A DNA stretch of 64,000 nucleotides from Paenibacillus spongiae. Lineage in GTDB: Bacteria > Bacillota > Bacilli > Paenibacillales > Paenibacillaceae. The stretch lies in assembly GCF_024734895.1 (NCBI RefSeq), contig NZ_CP091430.1, positions 1,714,001 to 1,778,000 of the forward strand. The letters are read 5' to 3'. Shown one piece after another: positions 26,050-35,197 of the stretch. A model generated the notes under the pieces. The model saw only the letters and a list, made by a program, of their open reading frames with translations, was not told where the DNA came from and ran no database searches. The first letter of the stretch is position 1, and each line of letters opens with the position of its first letter. Both the position numbers and the translations under genes were made by a program.

Positions 26050-26826
26050 ATGAACGTACTTAGAACAGAAGCGCTGTGCAAAACGTACAGCAGCAAAGGC
26101 AATGTGACCCATAAGGCATTGATCGATATTCATCTGGAGGTTGAAGCCGGCGAATTCGTCGGCATTATGGGGCCTTCGGGAAGCGGGAAGACGACGCTGC
26201 TCAATCTGCTGGCCACGATCGACAAGCCGACCTCGGGCAAGATCGAGATCAACGGCACGCAGCCGTCCAGCTTGAAGGAGAAGCAGCTTGCGCTGTTCCG
26301 GCGCAGACAGCTTGGCTTCGTGTTTCAGGATTTTAATCTGCTCGATACGCTGTCGATAAAGGAGAATATCGTCCTTCCGCTCGTGCTGGAGGGCGTGCCG
26401 GTCAAGCGGATCGAGGAAAGCTTATATCCCTATGCGGAGCTTCTCGGTATTACGGCCATTCTGGACAAACGGACCTACGAGGTATCCGGTGGTCAGAAGC
26501 AGCGCGCGGCCATCGCCCGGGCCATGATTCACAAGCCATCCATTCTGCTTGCGGACGAGCTGACAGGGAATCTCGATTCGAAGGCGGCCAAGGACGTGAT
26601 GGAGTCGCTGAAGAAATTGAATGAGACGATGGGCGCCACGATTGCGATGGTCACTCACGATCCGTTCGCAGCCAGCTATTGCAATCGGATCATCTTCATT
26701 AAAGACGGCCGGTTCTTCTCGGAAATCCGCAAGGGCGCAAGCCGCCAGCTGTTCTTCCAGCAAATACTGGACGCGCTCAGCGTATTGGGAGGGAACTTCG
26801 ATGACATTCCGTTCTCTCGCGCTTAG
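26050..26826 (+). CDS. peptide-antibiotic ABC transporter ATPase, BceA type
   Basis: A 258-residue ATPase of the MacB/LolD-like class. Walker A GPSGSGKTT lies near residue 40, signature VSGGQKQR near 145, and Walker B ILLADELTGNLDSK near 165. The normally seen DEPTGNLD reads DELTGNLD here, a harmless-looking but unusual change. The last 26 bases overlap the permease gene, so translation is coupled. With the permease it would free lipid II cycle intermediates from peptide antibiotics. Confidence 0.93.
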   Translation: MNVLRTEALCKTYSSKGNVTHKALIDIHLEVEAGEFVGIMGPSGSGKTTLLNLLATIDKPTSGKIEINGTQPSSLKEKQLALFRRRQLGFVFQDFNLLDTLSIKENIVLPLVLEGVPVKRIEESLYPYAELLGITAILDKRTYEVSGGQKQRAAIARAMIHKPSILLADELTGNLDSKAAKDVMESLKKLNETMGATIAMVTHDPFAASYCNRIIFIKDGRFFSEIRKGASRQLFFQQILDALSVLGGNFDDIPFSRA

Positions 26827-28759
26827 CGGCATCAAGGGCAACTGGCGGGCGTACAGCGCCTTCTTCTTAAGCAGCGTGTTCTCCGTCTTCGTCTTCTACG
26901 TGTACGGATCGTTTATTTATCATCCCGATGTGATCAACGGCCATATCAAAGCGGCGGCCGGGGTGCGCAGAGGAATGGAAGCATGCCAGTATATCGTCGT
27001 TATCTTCTCGTTCTTCTTCGTGCTCTATGCGAACTCCGCATTTCTGAAGACGCGCAAGAAGGAGTTCGGCCTCTTCACCTTATTCGGGATGACGCGCTTT
27101 CAACTAAGACGAATGATCGTGATGGAGAGCGCCATTATTGCCCTGCTGGCGATTGGCGTCGGCATTGGCATAGGCATTCTGTTCAGCAAGCTGTTCTTCA
27201 TGGCGCTTGCGCTGCTGCTGGACGTGAACAATCCGATCCGGTTTGCGGTGCCGCTCAAGGCGCTGCTCATCACGGCGATTGGTTACTTTGCTTTATACCT
27301 CTTTCTATCGGTTCTCACCAGCATTCGCGTCGGCCGATCGGAAATTATCGATCTGCTGAAGGAAGCGAACAAGCCCAAGAAGGTTCCGGCCTCTTCGCCG
27401 TGGCTGTCGCTGCTGGCCGTTGTCAGTCTTGGGGGCGGCTATGCGCTCGCTTGGATGATGAATATGTCCACATTTCTTGTTTTTGCGCTGCCGATTCTCG
27501 GCTTAGTGACGCTGGGCTCATATTTTCTTTTCACGCAGAGCAGTATTGGACTGCTTCGTCTGGTGCAGAAGAACAAGCCGTTTTATTTCAAGCGAACCCG
27601 GCTGATTACGTTCTCGCAGATGGCTTTCAAGGTGAAAGACAATGCCCGGATTTTGTTCATGGTATCGTTGCTGAGCGCTGTCGTGTTAACGGCTTCCGGG
27701 ACGTTCTATGTGTTTCAGCAGGGCAGTAAAGAACAGCTTACGACGCATTATCCGCAGACGATCGCATACTACGAGAAAGGCCTTAACAAGCAGGAGATTA
27801 TCGATCCGGCCAAGGTTCGTTCGATCATCGAAGCAGACAACCGGTCATTGTCATACGAGCTGCGGACAGTCGGTATTCCTACCGAGCTGATGGAGCCTGC
27901 CGAAGGCGGAAAATGGTCAAGAGGCAGAAGCGACATGCAGGCCGCGATAGTATCGCAAGCCGATTATAATCACGCCGCCGAGGTAAAGGGTTATAAACCG
28001 CTGTCGCTTAGCGCCGGATCGGCCGTCATCGTCAATCCTTACGAGGAAATGCGTGAAAATCCGTTATATGCGGGCGACTCGATTAAAGTGAAGGTCAATG
28101 GCAAGTCAACCGTTTATCCGTTAGGGGAAACCAGGTTCGGCGCCGTTATGCTGCCCGCAGGTCCGTTCACGTTCCTGCTCGTGGTAGATGACGACCGCTT
28201 CGCACAGATCCGCCAGGAAACGCCGGAAAGCAAGCAGTACGTCATGTACGGGTTCGAAATCGCGGACTGGACGACAGCGCTGCCGACGGTGAAGAAGATC
28301 GAGAACGCGATGTCCTTGACCGACGAGACGAAGCTTCAGGTGAATACGTTCCGTGTCGAGCAGTATTTGGATTTGCAGCAAACGTCGGCATTGACGCTCT
28401 TCGTCGGCCTGTTCGTCAGCCTGTTGTTCTTCATTGCTTCCGGCAGCATGCTTTACTTCAAGCTGTTTACCGAAATGAAGGACGACGAGGCGCAGTTCCG
28501 GTCGCTGACGCGGATTGGGATGACCGCGGGCGAGATGAAGCGGATCGTGGCTTCGCAAGTCGGAATGATCTTCTTTGTCCCGTTGGGTCTGGGCATTCTC
28601 CATACGTTCTTCGCGATGAAGGCGCTCGGCAATCTGCTCAATATGAGCACTTGGGTATATGCCGGCGTAGTAATCGCCATCTACATCGTCATGCAGAGCA
28701 TTTACTTCGTCGTTGCTTATATGGCTTACATGAGACGGATGCTTAAAGCGGCGGTGTAG
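26801..28759 (+). CDS. peptide-antibiotic ABC transporter permease, BceB type
   Basis: A 652-residue permease with about ten membrane segments and one large extracellular domain (about residues 310-530) between helices 7 and 8, typical of BceB. FtsX-like segments are seen at residues ~60-190 and 540-650. The start at 26801 is chosen from GGGAGGGA 7 nt upstream; it overlaps the ATPase gene by 26 bp. The large loop is the expected site for peptide binding and for signalling to the short-loop kinase. Confidence 0.92.
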   Translation: MTFRSLALSGIKGNWRAYSAFFLSSVFSVFVFYVYGSFIYHPDVINGHIKAAAGVRRGMEACQYIVVIFSFFFVLYANSAFLKTRKKEFGLFTLFGMTRFQLRRMIVMESAIIALLAIGVGIGIGILFSKLFFMALALLLDVNNPIRFAVPLKALLITAIGYFALYLFLSVLTSIRVGRSEIIDLLKEANKPKKVPASSPWLSLLAVVSLGGGYALAWMMNMSTFLVFALPILGLVTLGSYFLFTQSSIGLLRLVQKNKPFYFKRTRLITFSQMAFKVKDNARILFMVSLLSAVVLTASGTFYVFQQGSKEQLTTHYPQTIAYYEKGLNKQEIIDPAKVRSIIEADNRSLSYELRTVGIPTELMEPAEGGKWSRGRSDMQAAIVSQADYNHAAEVKGYKPLSLSAGSAVIVNPYEEMRENPLYAGDSIKVKVNGKSTVYPLGETRFGAVMLPAGPFTFLLVVDDDRFAQIRQETPESKQYVMYGFEIADWTTALPTVKKIENAMSLTDETKLQVNTFRVEQYLDLQQTSALTLFVGLFVSLLFFIASGSMLYFKLFTEMKDDEAQFRSLTRIGMTAGEMKRIVASQVGMIFFVPLGLGILHTFFAMKALGNLLNMSTWVYAGVVIAIYIVMQSIYFVVAYMAYMRRMLKAAV

Positions 28760-28884
28760 ACAGTATACTGGAATCCCCGGCTGTTGTAATTTGAATTCAT
28801 TTGATTAGGTCGAGCCGACCTACATCAGGCGAATCGGTGCAAGTCGCGCGGGGATAAGTTCAAGGAATGTTCGATTCATTCATA

Positions 28885-28913
28885 TTGACAAATAATAATT
28901 TATGTGATATAAT
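28885..28913 (+). promoter_or_regulatory. full-consensus extended -10 sigma-A promoter
   Basis: TTGACA (28885-28890), exactly 17 bp, and TATAAT (28908-28913) with a TG-n extension at 28905-28907. Both hexamers are perfect. It drives the MBL-fold hydrolase gene at 29003. Confidence 0.88.
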
Positions 28914-29002
28914 ATAATATTTTATTATTGATTCCTTCTGATGAGATGTGCTATTAATAGGATGCAAACCAAATCATACCTTCATCGAAGGAGGATCAAT
29001 CT

Positions 29003-29722
29003 TTGAGAATATCAGATGGCGTCGCAATGCTTGAAATCCATGTACAGGGCTTCGTATTGAATCCCACTCTCATTTGGGATGATGAAGCCGCCATATTAAT
29101 CGATACGGGTGTGCCGGGACTATTGGAACCTTTGCGCATTGCCATGAGTGAGGCTGGGGTTCCCTTGAATCGATTAAAGGCCGTGATTCTGACTCACCAG
29201 GACATCGACCATATCGGAAGCCTGCCGGAGCTGCTGAAGGAATCGAATCATCATATTGACGTATATGCCCATGAGCTGGACAAGCCTTATATCGAAGGGA
29301 GCATGCCTCTTATCAAGACGGATCCGGGCCGTATGAGTAAAGAGGCGTGGGAGTCGCTTCCGGAAGGATCCAGAATTTTGTATGCGAATCCGCCTAAGGC
29401 TCATATAGACCATACGCTGCAGGACGGCCAAGAGCTTCCGTATTGCGGAGGAATTCAGGTTATCTTCACTCCCGGGCATACTCCGGGCCACATCAGTCTC
29501 TATCTGAAACAAAGCCGGATTCTTGTTGCCGGCGACGCTATGATAAGCGCGGACGGTAATTTAAGAGGTCCTGTTCAACGAAACACATTGGATATGGATA
29601 CCGCCCTGCGTTCGCTGAAGAAGTTTCTGGATTATGACATTGAATCGGTTATTTGTTACCACGGAGGCATAAGCAGCGAGAACGTGGATGGTCAGCTCAA
29701 GAATCTTGTCGATTATACGTAA
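29003..29722 (+). CDS. MBL-fold metallo-hydrolase
   Basis: A 239-residue metallo-beta-lactamase-fold hydrolase. The metal-binding motif THQDIDHIGS lies near residue 63 (first ligand position H, second position Q instead of the usual H, then D and H). GHTPGHISLY is near 158 and the bridging Asp in VAGDAMI near 178; a terminal His in CYHGG near 220. The Q in HxHxDH position suggests altered metal binding, as in some YqjP/glyoxalase-II-like members. The start is TTG, with GGAGGA upstream. The substrate is unknown. It sits behind a consensus promoter. Confidence 0.85.
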   Translation: MRISDGVAMLEIHVQGFVLNPTLIWDDEAAILIDTGVPGLLEPLRIAMSEAGVPLNRLKAVILTHQDIDHIGSLPELLKESNHHIDVYAHELDKPYIEGSMPLIKTDPGRMSKEAWESLPEGSRILYANPPKAHIDHTLQDGQELPYCGGIQVIFTPGHTPGHISLYLKQSRILVAGDAMISADGNLRGPVQRNTLDMDTALRSLKKFLDYDIESVICYHGGISSENVDGQLKNLVDYT

Positions 29723-29803
29723 GAGATGGCGGAGCAAGACAAAAGTGAAGCAGCCGGCAGCTTTACAGTTCATAAGGGAATGAATCGGATAAGGATATAA
29801 GAG

Positions 29804-29830
29804 AGGCTCCCTGACGGGAGTCTTTTTTTT
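29804..29830 (+). terminator. rho-independent terminator
   Basis: GGCTCCC-TGAC-GGGAGTC followed by eight T. It ends the MBL hydrolase transcript about 80 nt after the stop. Confidence 0.88.
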
Positions 29831-30022
29831 ACGTTTCATGAAGCCGCCTATTTATTCTATGTTTTTGACCGTTCGTCCCTGCTTGCCTATCATCATTAAA
29901 TAAACCTAGCAGATGCAAGGCGTATGATTGTTTTTGAGAGGATAGAGGACAATCATCCAAGAGACACTTATCTCTCTGGCATACGTTATCTATGAGAAAG
30001 CAGATCGAAGGGAGAGAGCAGG

Positions 30023-30694
30023 ATGGTTGAAATACAGGGAAGGCAGCTGGCAAGCAAGTGGGCGAAGACGGAAGCGTTACTGTCTCATCCGCGAATTGCG
30101 CCTCATATTCCGCCGACGCGATTGTTCTCATCGCAGAATTTGCGAAGTATGATGGCAGCGCATGGTATGGTGGTCATTAAACCGGTTAAGGGCGCAGGCG
30201 GGCACGGGGTCATTAAAGTGATGGAAGATCAAGGTGGATACTCGTATACGTACTATTCCCAGATCAAGCGATTTGCCAGCTTCGAAGGGTTATTCGCATC
30301 GTTGGACAAGATGCGCAAGGGGCGCAGATATCTGATTCAGAAAGGCATTCGTCTGGCAACGATCGACGGGCGTCCGATTGATTACCGCGTTAAATACGTG
30401 AAGGAGAACGGAGTATGGACGATACGCGCCATTGTCGGACGATTGGCCCGTCCCGGCTTGTTCGTGACCAATCTGTGCCGGGGCGGCACGCAATTATTGG
30501 GCTCCGATGGCATACGCCGCTCGGTTTCGGCTTCGGCTGTCGCTGGCAAGAAACGGCAGATGCGGGAGCTGACAAGGATCTCCACACAGGTGCTGGAAAG
30601 CCGGTTTCCCGGAATCGGCCAGCTTGGCTTCGATTTCGGTATCGATAAAAGCGGCAAGCTGTGGATATTTGAAGTCAATACGAGACCGCAATAA
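30023..30694 (+). CDS. YheC/YheD-family ATP-grasp protein (endospore-coat associated)
   Basis: A 223-residue ATP-grasp protein. Nucleotide-binding elements are visible: VVIKPVKGAGGHGVIKV near residue 51, YLIQKGIRLATIDGRPIDYRV near 101, and the Mg-binding end LGFDFGIDKSGKLWIFEVNTRP at the C terminus. YheC/YheD proteins are made in sporulation and associate with the spore coat; the reaction is not established. It is shorter than the ~450-residue full-length members, as is common for the single-domain Paenibacillus copies. Confidence 0.85.
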   Translation: MVEIQGRQLASKWAKTEALLSHPRIAPHIPPTRLFSSQNLRSMMAAHGMVVIKPVKGAGGHGVIKVMEDQGGYSYTYYSQIKRFASFEGLFASLDKMRKGRRYLIQKGIRLATIDGRPIDYRVKYVKENGVWTIRAIVGRLARPGLFVTNLCRGGTQLLGSDGIRRSVSASAVAGKKRQMRELTRISTQVLESRFPGIGQLGFDFGIDKSGKLWIFEVNTRPQ

Positions 30695-30841
30695 GTAGAT
30701 TGCTGCCGTTAATGGCATTTAATATATTTGGTTGATAGGTTCATAGATTACCATCAAAGTTTTTTATTGGAACGTTTCGAAATGGCGTTGTGCATAACAT
30801 TATTCACACTATCCTCGTTGATATTCCTGTTTTTTCGACGT

Positions 30842-30887
30842 TTACCCACAACATACTCACATGCTGTCCACAGTAATCTGTGGATAA
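30842..30887. promoter_or_regulatory. cluster of DnaA boxes upstream of sda
   Basis: TGTGGATAA (30879-30887) is a perfect DnaA box TTATCCACA on the minus strand. TTACCCACA (30842-30850) has one mismatch and CTGTCCACA (30864-30872) two. In B. subtilis DnaA bound at such boxes activates sda, and the same arrangement is seen here. Confidence 0.8.
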
Positions 30888-30958
30888 TCGGAACGCTTGT
30901 TCCGCCATTTTCGAGATGCTAAGATAAACATGGAAGATACAGGAAAGGAGTGTGGAAC

Positions 30959-31102
30959 ATGGAGATTCTGTCTGACGAGCTGCTGATAGATGCTTATCAT
31001 GCGGCGATCCAGTTAAGCTTGGAATCCGAATTCATCAAACTGCTCGCCGCTGAAATAAAACGCAGGCAGATCAACCCGGATCACTATCGCATCACCGCAT
31101 AA
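30959..31102 (+). CDS. sda: sporulation kinase inhibitor Sda
   Basis: A 47-residue protein, MEILSDELLIDAYHAAIQLS at its start and EIKRRQINPDHY near its end, matching the helical hairpin of Sda. Sda binds sporulation histidine kinases such as KinA and blocks autophosphorylation when replication initiation is perturbed or ongoing. AAAGGAG lies 8 nt before the ATG. The DnaA box cluster upstream fits replication-coupled control. Length and residues agree with the B. subtilis protein as I know it. It is too short for routine gene calling. Confidence 0.92.
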   Translation: MEILSDELLIDAYHAAIQLSLESEFIKLLAAEIKRRQINPDHYRITA

Positions 31103-31120
31103 GAACCGTGAAGGAGCGGT

Positions 31121-31375
31121 TCAAGCCCCGCCCTCGCGCCATTTCTGGATCGACACCTCGCAAACATGATCACATCGCGGACAATATACAACATGCTGGC
31201 ACTTTTGATCGACAATAACCGTTTCCATGAAATTGGAAGAGGCTTCATCAATCGGCTGATAAGGCGCATACGGAGCAGTATAATCGGCTGGTAATCCGCA
31301 ATTGTCCATATAACTTGCACAGACCGGACACCGTGCGTCTAGCTGCTCCAATCCATTGCATATGGGACATAACAT
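31121..31375 (-). CDS. small zinc-ribbon protein, hypothetical
   Basis: An 84-residue protein with two CxxC pairs at the start (LCPICNGLEQLDARCPVC) and two more near residues 58-70 (VVYCPRCDHVCEV), so one or two zinc ribbons. The ATG at 31375 has GAGGAGG about 8 nt upstream; the first 12 codons of the longer frame are before it. It is convergent with sda and follows yumC downstream of it on the same strand. Function unknown. Confidence 0.75.
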   Translation of the reverse strand: MLCPICNGLEQLDARCPVCASYMDNCGLPADYTAPYAPYQPIDEASSNFMETVIVDQKCQHVVYCPRCDHVCEVSIQKWREGGA

Positions 31376-31460
31376 AAAGGGTATCCTCCTCGATCCGCAT
31401 GGTCTCGTCAACCGTCGGTATTGAATAGGATACCCTCATTTTATGGATCAATCAGATGAT

Positions 31461-32462
31461 CTACAATTTCATATTGCTGCTGTGTCCCGGCGACAGCCTT
31501 GCATCGGGATCAAAGTAAACTTTGGCGTTATTGATGGCGGTAGGCGCTTCTCCGAAGCCGACGGCTATCAGCTTAAGCTTGCCGGGATATGTCGTAATAT
31601 CGCCAGCGGCAAAAATACCGGAGATGCTCGTTTCCATCCGTGAATCGACAAGGATCGATCCTTTCTCGATATCGATTCCCCAATCGGAAATCGGACCAAG
31701 CGATGAGACGAATCCGAAATTGATGATGACCGATTCGACTTGCAGCTCTTTCGTTTCTTTGGTGGTGATGTTCTGCAGCGTCAGACGCTCGATGCGATCC
31801 GTACCGTGCAGCCCTGTAATTTCATACGGTGTCATCACGTTTACCTTGGATTTCATCAAATTCTCAACGCTATGCTCATGGGCGCGGAATTTGTCGCGGC
31901 GGTGAATGAGCGTAACGCTGGCCGCGATCGGCTCAAGCATGAGCGCCCAATCGACTGCGGAATCTCCGCCGCCGTTGATCAGAACATGCTGATTCTTGAA
32001 CTGCTGCAGATCGCTTACGAAATAATGCAGGTTCTTCTTCTCGAACTTGGCCGCTTCGGGCAGCTCCAGCCGTCGAGGCTCGAAGGCACCGACGCCTGCC
32101 GTAATAATGACGGCCTTCGCATAATGGGTTGCTTTGTCTGTCTTGACCATGAACAAGCGCTCGTCCAGCTTTTTAACTTCCTGAACTTTTTCTTCAAGGT
32201 ATACTTCAGGCTTGAAGTGGTTCATCTGCTGCTTAAGCTGATCGACCAGTTCTTGAGCGGTCACTTTCGGGAAGCCGGCTACATCGTAAATGTATTTCTC
32301 CGGATAGAGCGCTGCAAGCTGTCCTCCAAGCTGCGGCATACTCTCTATTATTTTAACGGTAGCTTGCCTCATTCCTCCGTAGAAAGCGGCGAACATTCCG
32401 GTTGGGCCGCCGCCGATAATGACAATATCAACGATGGATTCTGTTGCTTCAGAGTTAGACAT
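31461..32462 (-). CDS. yumC: ferredoxin/flavodoxin-NADP+ reductase, YumC type
   Basis: A 333-residue thioredoxin-reductase-like flavoprotein that lacks the redox-active CxxC. FAD motif [18 protein letters not shown] at the N terminus, NADPH motif [13 protein letters not shown] near residue 160, and a C-terminal FAD motif [13 protein letters not shown] near 285. These Bacillus-type FNRs pass electrons between NADPH and ferredoxin or flavodoxin. It is divergent from yumB across 290 bp, the same gene pair as in B. subtilis. A TATAAT on the minus strand lies at 32497-32502. Confidence 0.93.
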   Translation of the reverse strand: MSNSEATESIVDIVIIGGGPTGMFAAFYGGMRQATVKIIESMPQLGGQLAALYPEKYIYDVAGFPKVTAQELVDQLKQQMNHFKPEVYLEEKVQEVKKLDERLFMVKTDKATHYAKAVIITAGVGAFEPRRLELPEAAKFEKKNLHYFVSDLQQFKNQHVLINGGGDSAVDWALMLEPIAASVTLIHRRDKFRAHEHSVENLMKSKVNVMTPYEITGLHGTDRIERLTLQNITTKETKELQVESVIINFGFVSSLGPISDWGIDIEKGSILVDSRMETSISGIFAAGDITTYPGKLKLIAVGFGEAPTAINNAKVYFDPDARLSPGHSSNMKL

Positions 32463-32570
32463 GGTGGCACCTCCATTTTATCGATCCACAGAGTTCATTA
32501 TAGCTTTTCGACAAGCTGGATGGAAATGAAAATTGTATGTTATTCTAAAGTTTTTCGTATACTTTAACCC

Positions 32571-32599
32571 TTGAACTTTAATGAAAAAGTTTGTATCAT
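32571..32599 (+). promoter_or_regulatory. promoter before yumB
   Basis: TTGAAC (32571-32576), 17 bp, TATCAT (32594-32599). Just upstream lies an inverted repeat TAAAGT-N9-ACTTTA (32546-32566). The resulting leader is about 150 nt and carries the Rex-like box. Confidence 0.5.
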
Positions 32600-32700
32600 G
32601 TGAGGTATTAAAAGCGAGATTGTCTACAATGCGCAAGATGGAGCAAGACTCGTGTTTTCGAACATTACAGAAAAAGAAATGTTAACTTCTTTAACTTCGA

Positions 32701-32718
32701 TTGTGTAATTTTTCACAA
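32701..32718. promoter_or_regulatory. Rex-like operator upstream of yumB
   Basis: TTGTGTAATTTTTCACAA matches 15 of 18 positions of the Rex motif TTGTGAAATAATTCACAA; the TTCACAA half is intact. It lies 35 bp before the NADH dehydrogenase start. Rex is an NADH-sensing repressor known to control the NADH dehydrogenase gene ndh in B. subtilis, so the position makes biological sense. Confidence 0.7.
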
Positions 32719-32752
32719 AGTTAAAGGGAACAGGAATGGATGGGATTCTGCG

Positions 32753-33946
32753 ATGAGTAACATACCGAAAATCGTCATTCTCGGGGCTGGTTACGGTGGC
32801 ATATTGACGGCGCTTCGCCTCCAGAAAGAATTGAATTACAATGAGGCTGATGTAACGCTTGTTAACAAGCATGACTATCATTACATTACAACTCATTTGC
32901 ACATGCCTGCAGCCGGAACGGACCGTGCCGAGAATGCGCGAGTCAGCATCTCCAAGCTTATTGACGAATTCAAAATCGATTTCGTCAAGTCGACCGTGGT
33001 TCAAATTCGAACGCAGGATAAGAAGGTCATTCTCGAGGACGGCACCTTGTCCTATGATTACCTGGTTATCGGCGTAGGCGGGGAGCCAGAAACTTTCGGT
33101 ATACCGGGCATGCTTGAATACGCCATGAATATTCGCAGCTTAAATTCCGTCCGATTGATCCGTGAACATATTGAATACCAATTTGCCCGCTACAAGCGCG
33201 AGCCGCATCGCACGGATTATCTCACGTTTGTCGTCGGCGGAGCCGGCTTTACCGGCATCGAGTTCGTAGGCGAGCTGGCCGATCGCATACCGGAGCTGTG
33301 CAAGCAGTTCGATGTCGATCCGCAGTTGGTTAAGCTCTATAATATTGAAGCGGCTCCTACCGCGCTGCCAGGCTTTGACCCGGAACTTGTGGAATACGGC
33401 ATGCAGGTGCTGACCAAGAAAGGCGTTATATTCCGCATCGGTACCGCCATCAAGGAATGCACGCCGGATGGCGTCATTGTCGGCGAAGGCGAAGAAATCC
33501 GGGCGGCTACCGTTATATGGGCGGCAGGCGTACGCGGCAACCGTCTGATCGAGGAAGCAGGCATCGAGACGATGCGCGGGCGCGTGAAGATCGACGAGTG
33601 TCTTCGCGTTCCGAATCATGAGAATATCTACGTCGTTGGGGATAATTCGCTCGTGTTTAATCCGGAAGGGCGTCCATATCCGCCAACCGCTCAAATTGCA
33701 ATGCAGCAGGGCGTCGTTTGCGCTCACAACCTGGTCGCTTCAATCCGCAACCAGCCGCTGAAGCAATTTGAATTCAAGAACAAAGGTACGGTGGCTTCTC
33801 TGGGCAAGGGCGAAGCGATCGGGATCGTGTTCGGCAAGAAGTATACAGGCAGCAAGGCAGCTTGGTTTAAGAAAGCCATTGATATCCGGTATCTCTATAT
33901 TATTGGCGGCATTCCACTCGTTGTCCGTAAAGGAAAGATACTCTAA
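32753..33946 (+). CDS. yumB: type-II NADH dehydrogenase (YumB-like)
   Basis: A 397-residue single-subunit NADH:menaquinone oxidoreductase. FAD motif VILGAGYGGILTALRLQ at the N terminus; NADH motif FVVGGAGFTGIEFVGEL near residue 160; FAD/quinone motifs NIYVVGDNSLVF near 293 and PYPPTAQIAMQQ near 310. It passes electrons into the menaquinone pool without pumping protons. It is closest to YumB rather than YjlD by recall of the sequences. A Rex-like box precedes it. Its stop overlaps the next start by one base. Confidence 0.93.
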   Translation: MSNIPKIVILGAGYGGILTALRLQKELNYNEADVTLVNKHDYHYITTHLHMPAAGTDRAENARVSISKLIDEFKIDFVKSTVVQIRTQDKKVILEDGTLSYDYLVIGVGGEPETFGIPGMLEYAMNIRSLNSVRLIREHIEYQFARYKREPHRTDYLTFVVGGAGFTGIEFVGELADRIPELCKQFDVDPQLVKLYNIEAAPTALPGFDPELVEYGMQVLTKKGVIFRIGTAIKECTPDGVIVGEGEEIRAATVIWAAGVRGNRLIEEAGIETMRGRVKIDECLRVPNHENIYVVGDNSLVFNPEGRPYPPTAQIAMQQGVVCAHNLVASIRNQPLKQFEFKNKGTVASLGKGEAIGIVFGKKYTGSKAAWFKKAIDIRYLYIIGGIPLVVRKGKIL

Positions 33947-34200
33947 TGAGACACTGCAGCGTGCAAGTCCGAAGCCTGTTGACCCGTGATGAGCTGGAAC
34001 GTTACAATGCGCTCATGGAAGTCGGCTCGTTCCTGGAATCCCAGAACCGTTACGACTTGTCCTATACCGTGCAGAAGGAAGTCGATATTCTCATTCTTCC
34101 CGCTATCGAGCGGCTCAAGGAGAAGGGGCGGGAGCGCGACCGTCAGACCGAGGCCTATCTTGAAGCGAAGAGGCTGATGGAAGAGGATGACGACGATTAG
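33946..34200 (+). CDS. conserved small hypothetical protein
   Basis: An 84-residue hydrophilic helical protein with an acidic C-terminal end (EEDDDD). Its ATG shares one base with the yumB stop (TAATG), so the two are translationally coupled. AAAGGA lies about 11 nt upstream. No domain is recognised. Context suggests a role with yumB, but that is inference. Confidence 0.65.
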   Translation: MRHCSVQVRSLLTRDELERYNALMEVGSFLESQNRYDLSYTVQKEVDILILPAIERLKEKGRERDRQTEAYLEAKRLMEEDDDD

Positions 34201-34276
34201 ATCAGAGCTGGCTATTACAGAATGAACCGTTCCGCTATGAAGCGGCTGGCGGTTTCATTCGATTCGTAATAATAAT

Positions 34277-34316
34277 AAACCGTCAGAGCCTCTCAATAGG
34301 CCCTGACGGTTTATTT
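34277..34316. terminator. bidirectional terminator between yumB operon and hemQ
   Basis: AAACCGTCAG (34277-34286) pairs with CTGACGGTTT (34303-34312), with T-rich tails on both strands. A second hairpin with arms GAATGAACCG and CGGTTTCATTC lies at 34220-34260. Confidence 0.85.
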
Positions 34317-34322
34317 GTTCTA

Positions 34323-35069
34323 TTAGATTTGAAGCATCCGGGACAGCTTCTCTTCCGTAAGCAGGTTGCCTACATAGAAGTCGCCGAAATCGCCGTAGCG
34401 CGCACTTACTTCATCGAAACGCATTTCGTATACGAGCTTCTTGAATTGCAGCGCTTCATGGGCAAACAGCGTTACGCCCCATTCCCAGTCGTCGAAGCCG
34501 ACGGATCCGGTAATGATTTGCTTAACCTTGCCCGCGTACTGGCGGCCGATCATGCCATGGCTGTACATCAGCTTGCGGCGCTCTTCCATGCTGAGCATGT
34601 ACCAGTTGTCATTGCCCTGGCGGCGTTTATTCATCGGATAGAAGCAGATATGGTTCCACTTCGGCAGCGCCGGCTTCAAACGCGCGATGATATCCGGGTT
34701 CTGCATCGGATCCACCCCAGGCGGCGTCATATAATTGCTGAGCTCGACAACGCTGACATAAGAATGAGCCGGTGTCGTGAATCCGGCGAATATGGTTTTG
34801 TTAAATGCGGTTTCGAGCTCGTTTAGCTCTTCAAGCGTCTCGCGAAGGTGCATGAGAACGAAGTCCGCCTTCTGGCCGACAATGGCATAGAAAGCCGTGC
34901 TTCCCGTTCTTGCGTCCTCGGCCGCCTGCCATTGCTTCAAGAAGCTCTGGAGCTCGTCCAACGCCGCAGTTCTGACGCCAGGGTCCGCTTGTCTCCATGC
35001 GCTCCAGTCAATGGAACGGAAATCATGCAACGCATACCAGCCGTCTAATGTTTGTGCTGCTTCACTCAT
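34323..35069 (-). CDS. hemQ: coproheme decarboxylase HemQ (chlorite dismutase-like)
   Basis: This 248-residue enzyme converts coproheme to heme b with peroxide, the last step of the Gram-positive heme route. It carries the family block [20 protein letters not shown] (residues ~140-160), whose SHG region holds the expected proximal heme His, then [17 protein letters not shown] and the C-terminal [13 protein letters not shown]. No dismutase-type distal Arg was sought. The gene stands alone on the minus strand; other heme genes are not in the window apart from ctaA. Confidence 0.93.
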   Translation of the reverse strand: MSEAAQTLDGWYALHDFRSIDWSAWRQADPGVRTAALDELQSFLKQWQAAEDARTGSTAFYAIVGQKADFVLMHLRETLEELNELETAFNKTIFAGFTTPAHSYVSVVELSNYMTPPGVDPMQNPDIIARLKPALPKWNHICFYPMNKRRQGNDNWYMLSMEERRKLMYSHGMIGRQYAGKVKQIITGSVGFDDWEWGVTLFAHEALQFKKLVYEMRFDEVSARYGDFGDFYVGNLLTEEKLSRMLQI

Positions 35070-35197
35070 GTGTTATCTCTCCCTCTTAAGGTGTCTGTAA
35101 CACCCCAATATCGGTTTGTATACATATTCGCATTCATTGTAACGTACCCGTGCAAGGAAGAGCAAATGACGGTCTTGTGACAAGTCGACGAATGAAA

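Noticed and set aside
26621..26800. Longer N terminus for the BceB permease from the upstream ATG
   Set aside because: It would be a 60-residue out-of-frame reading of the ATPase gene; GGGAGGGA marks the ATG at 26801.
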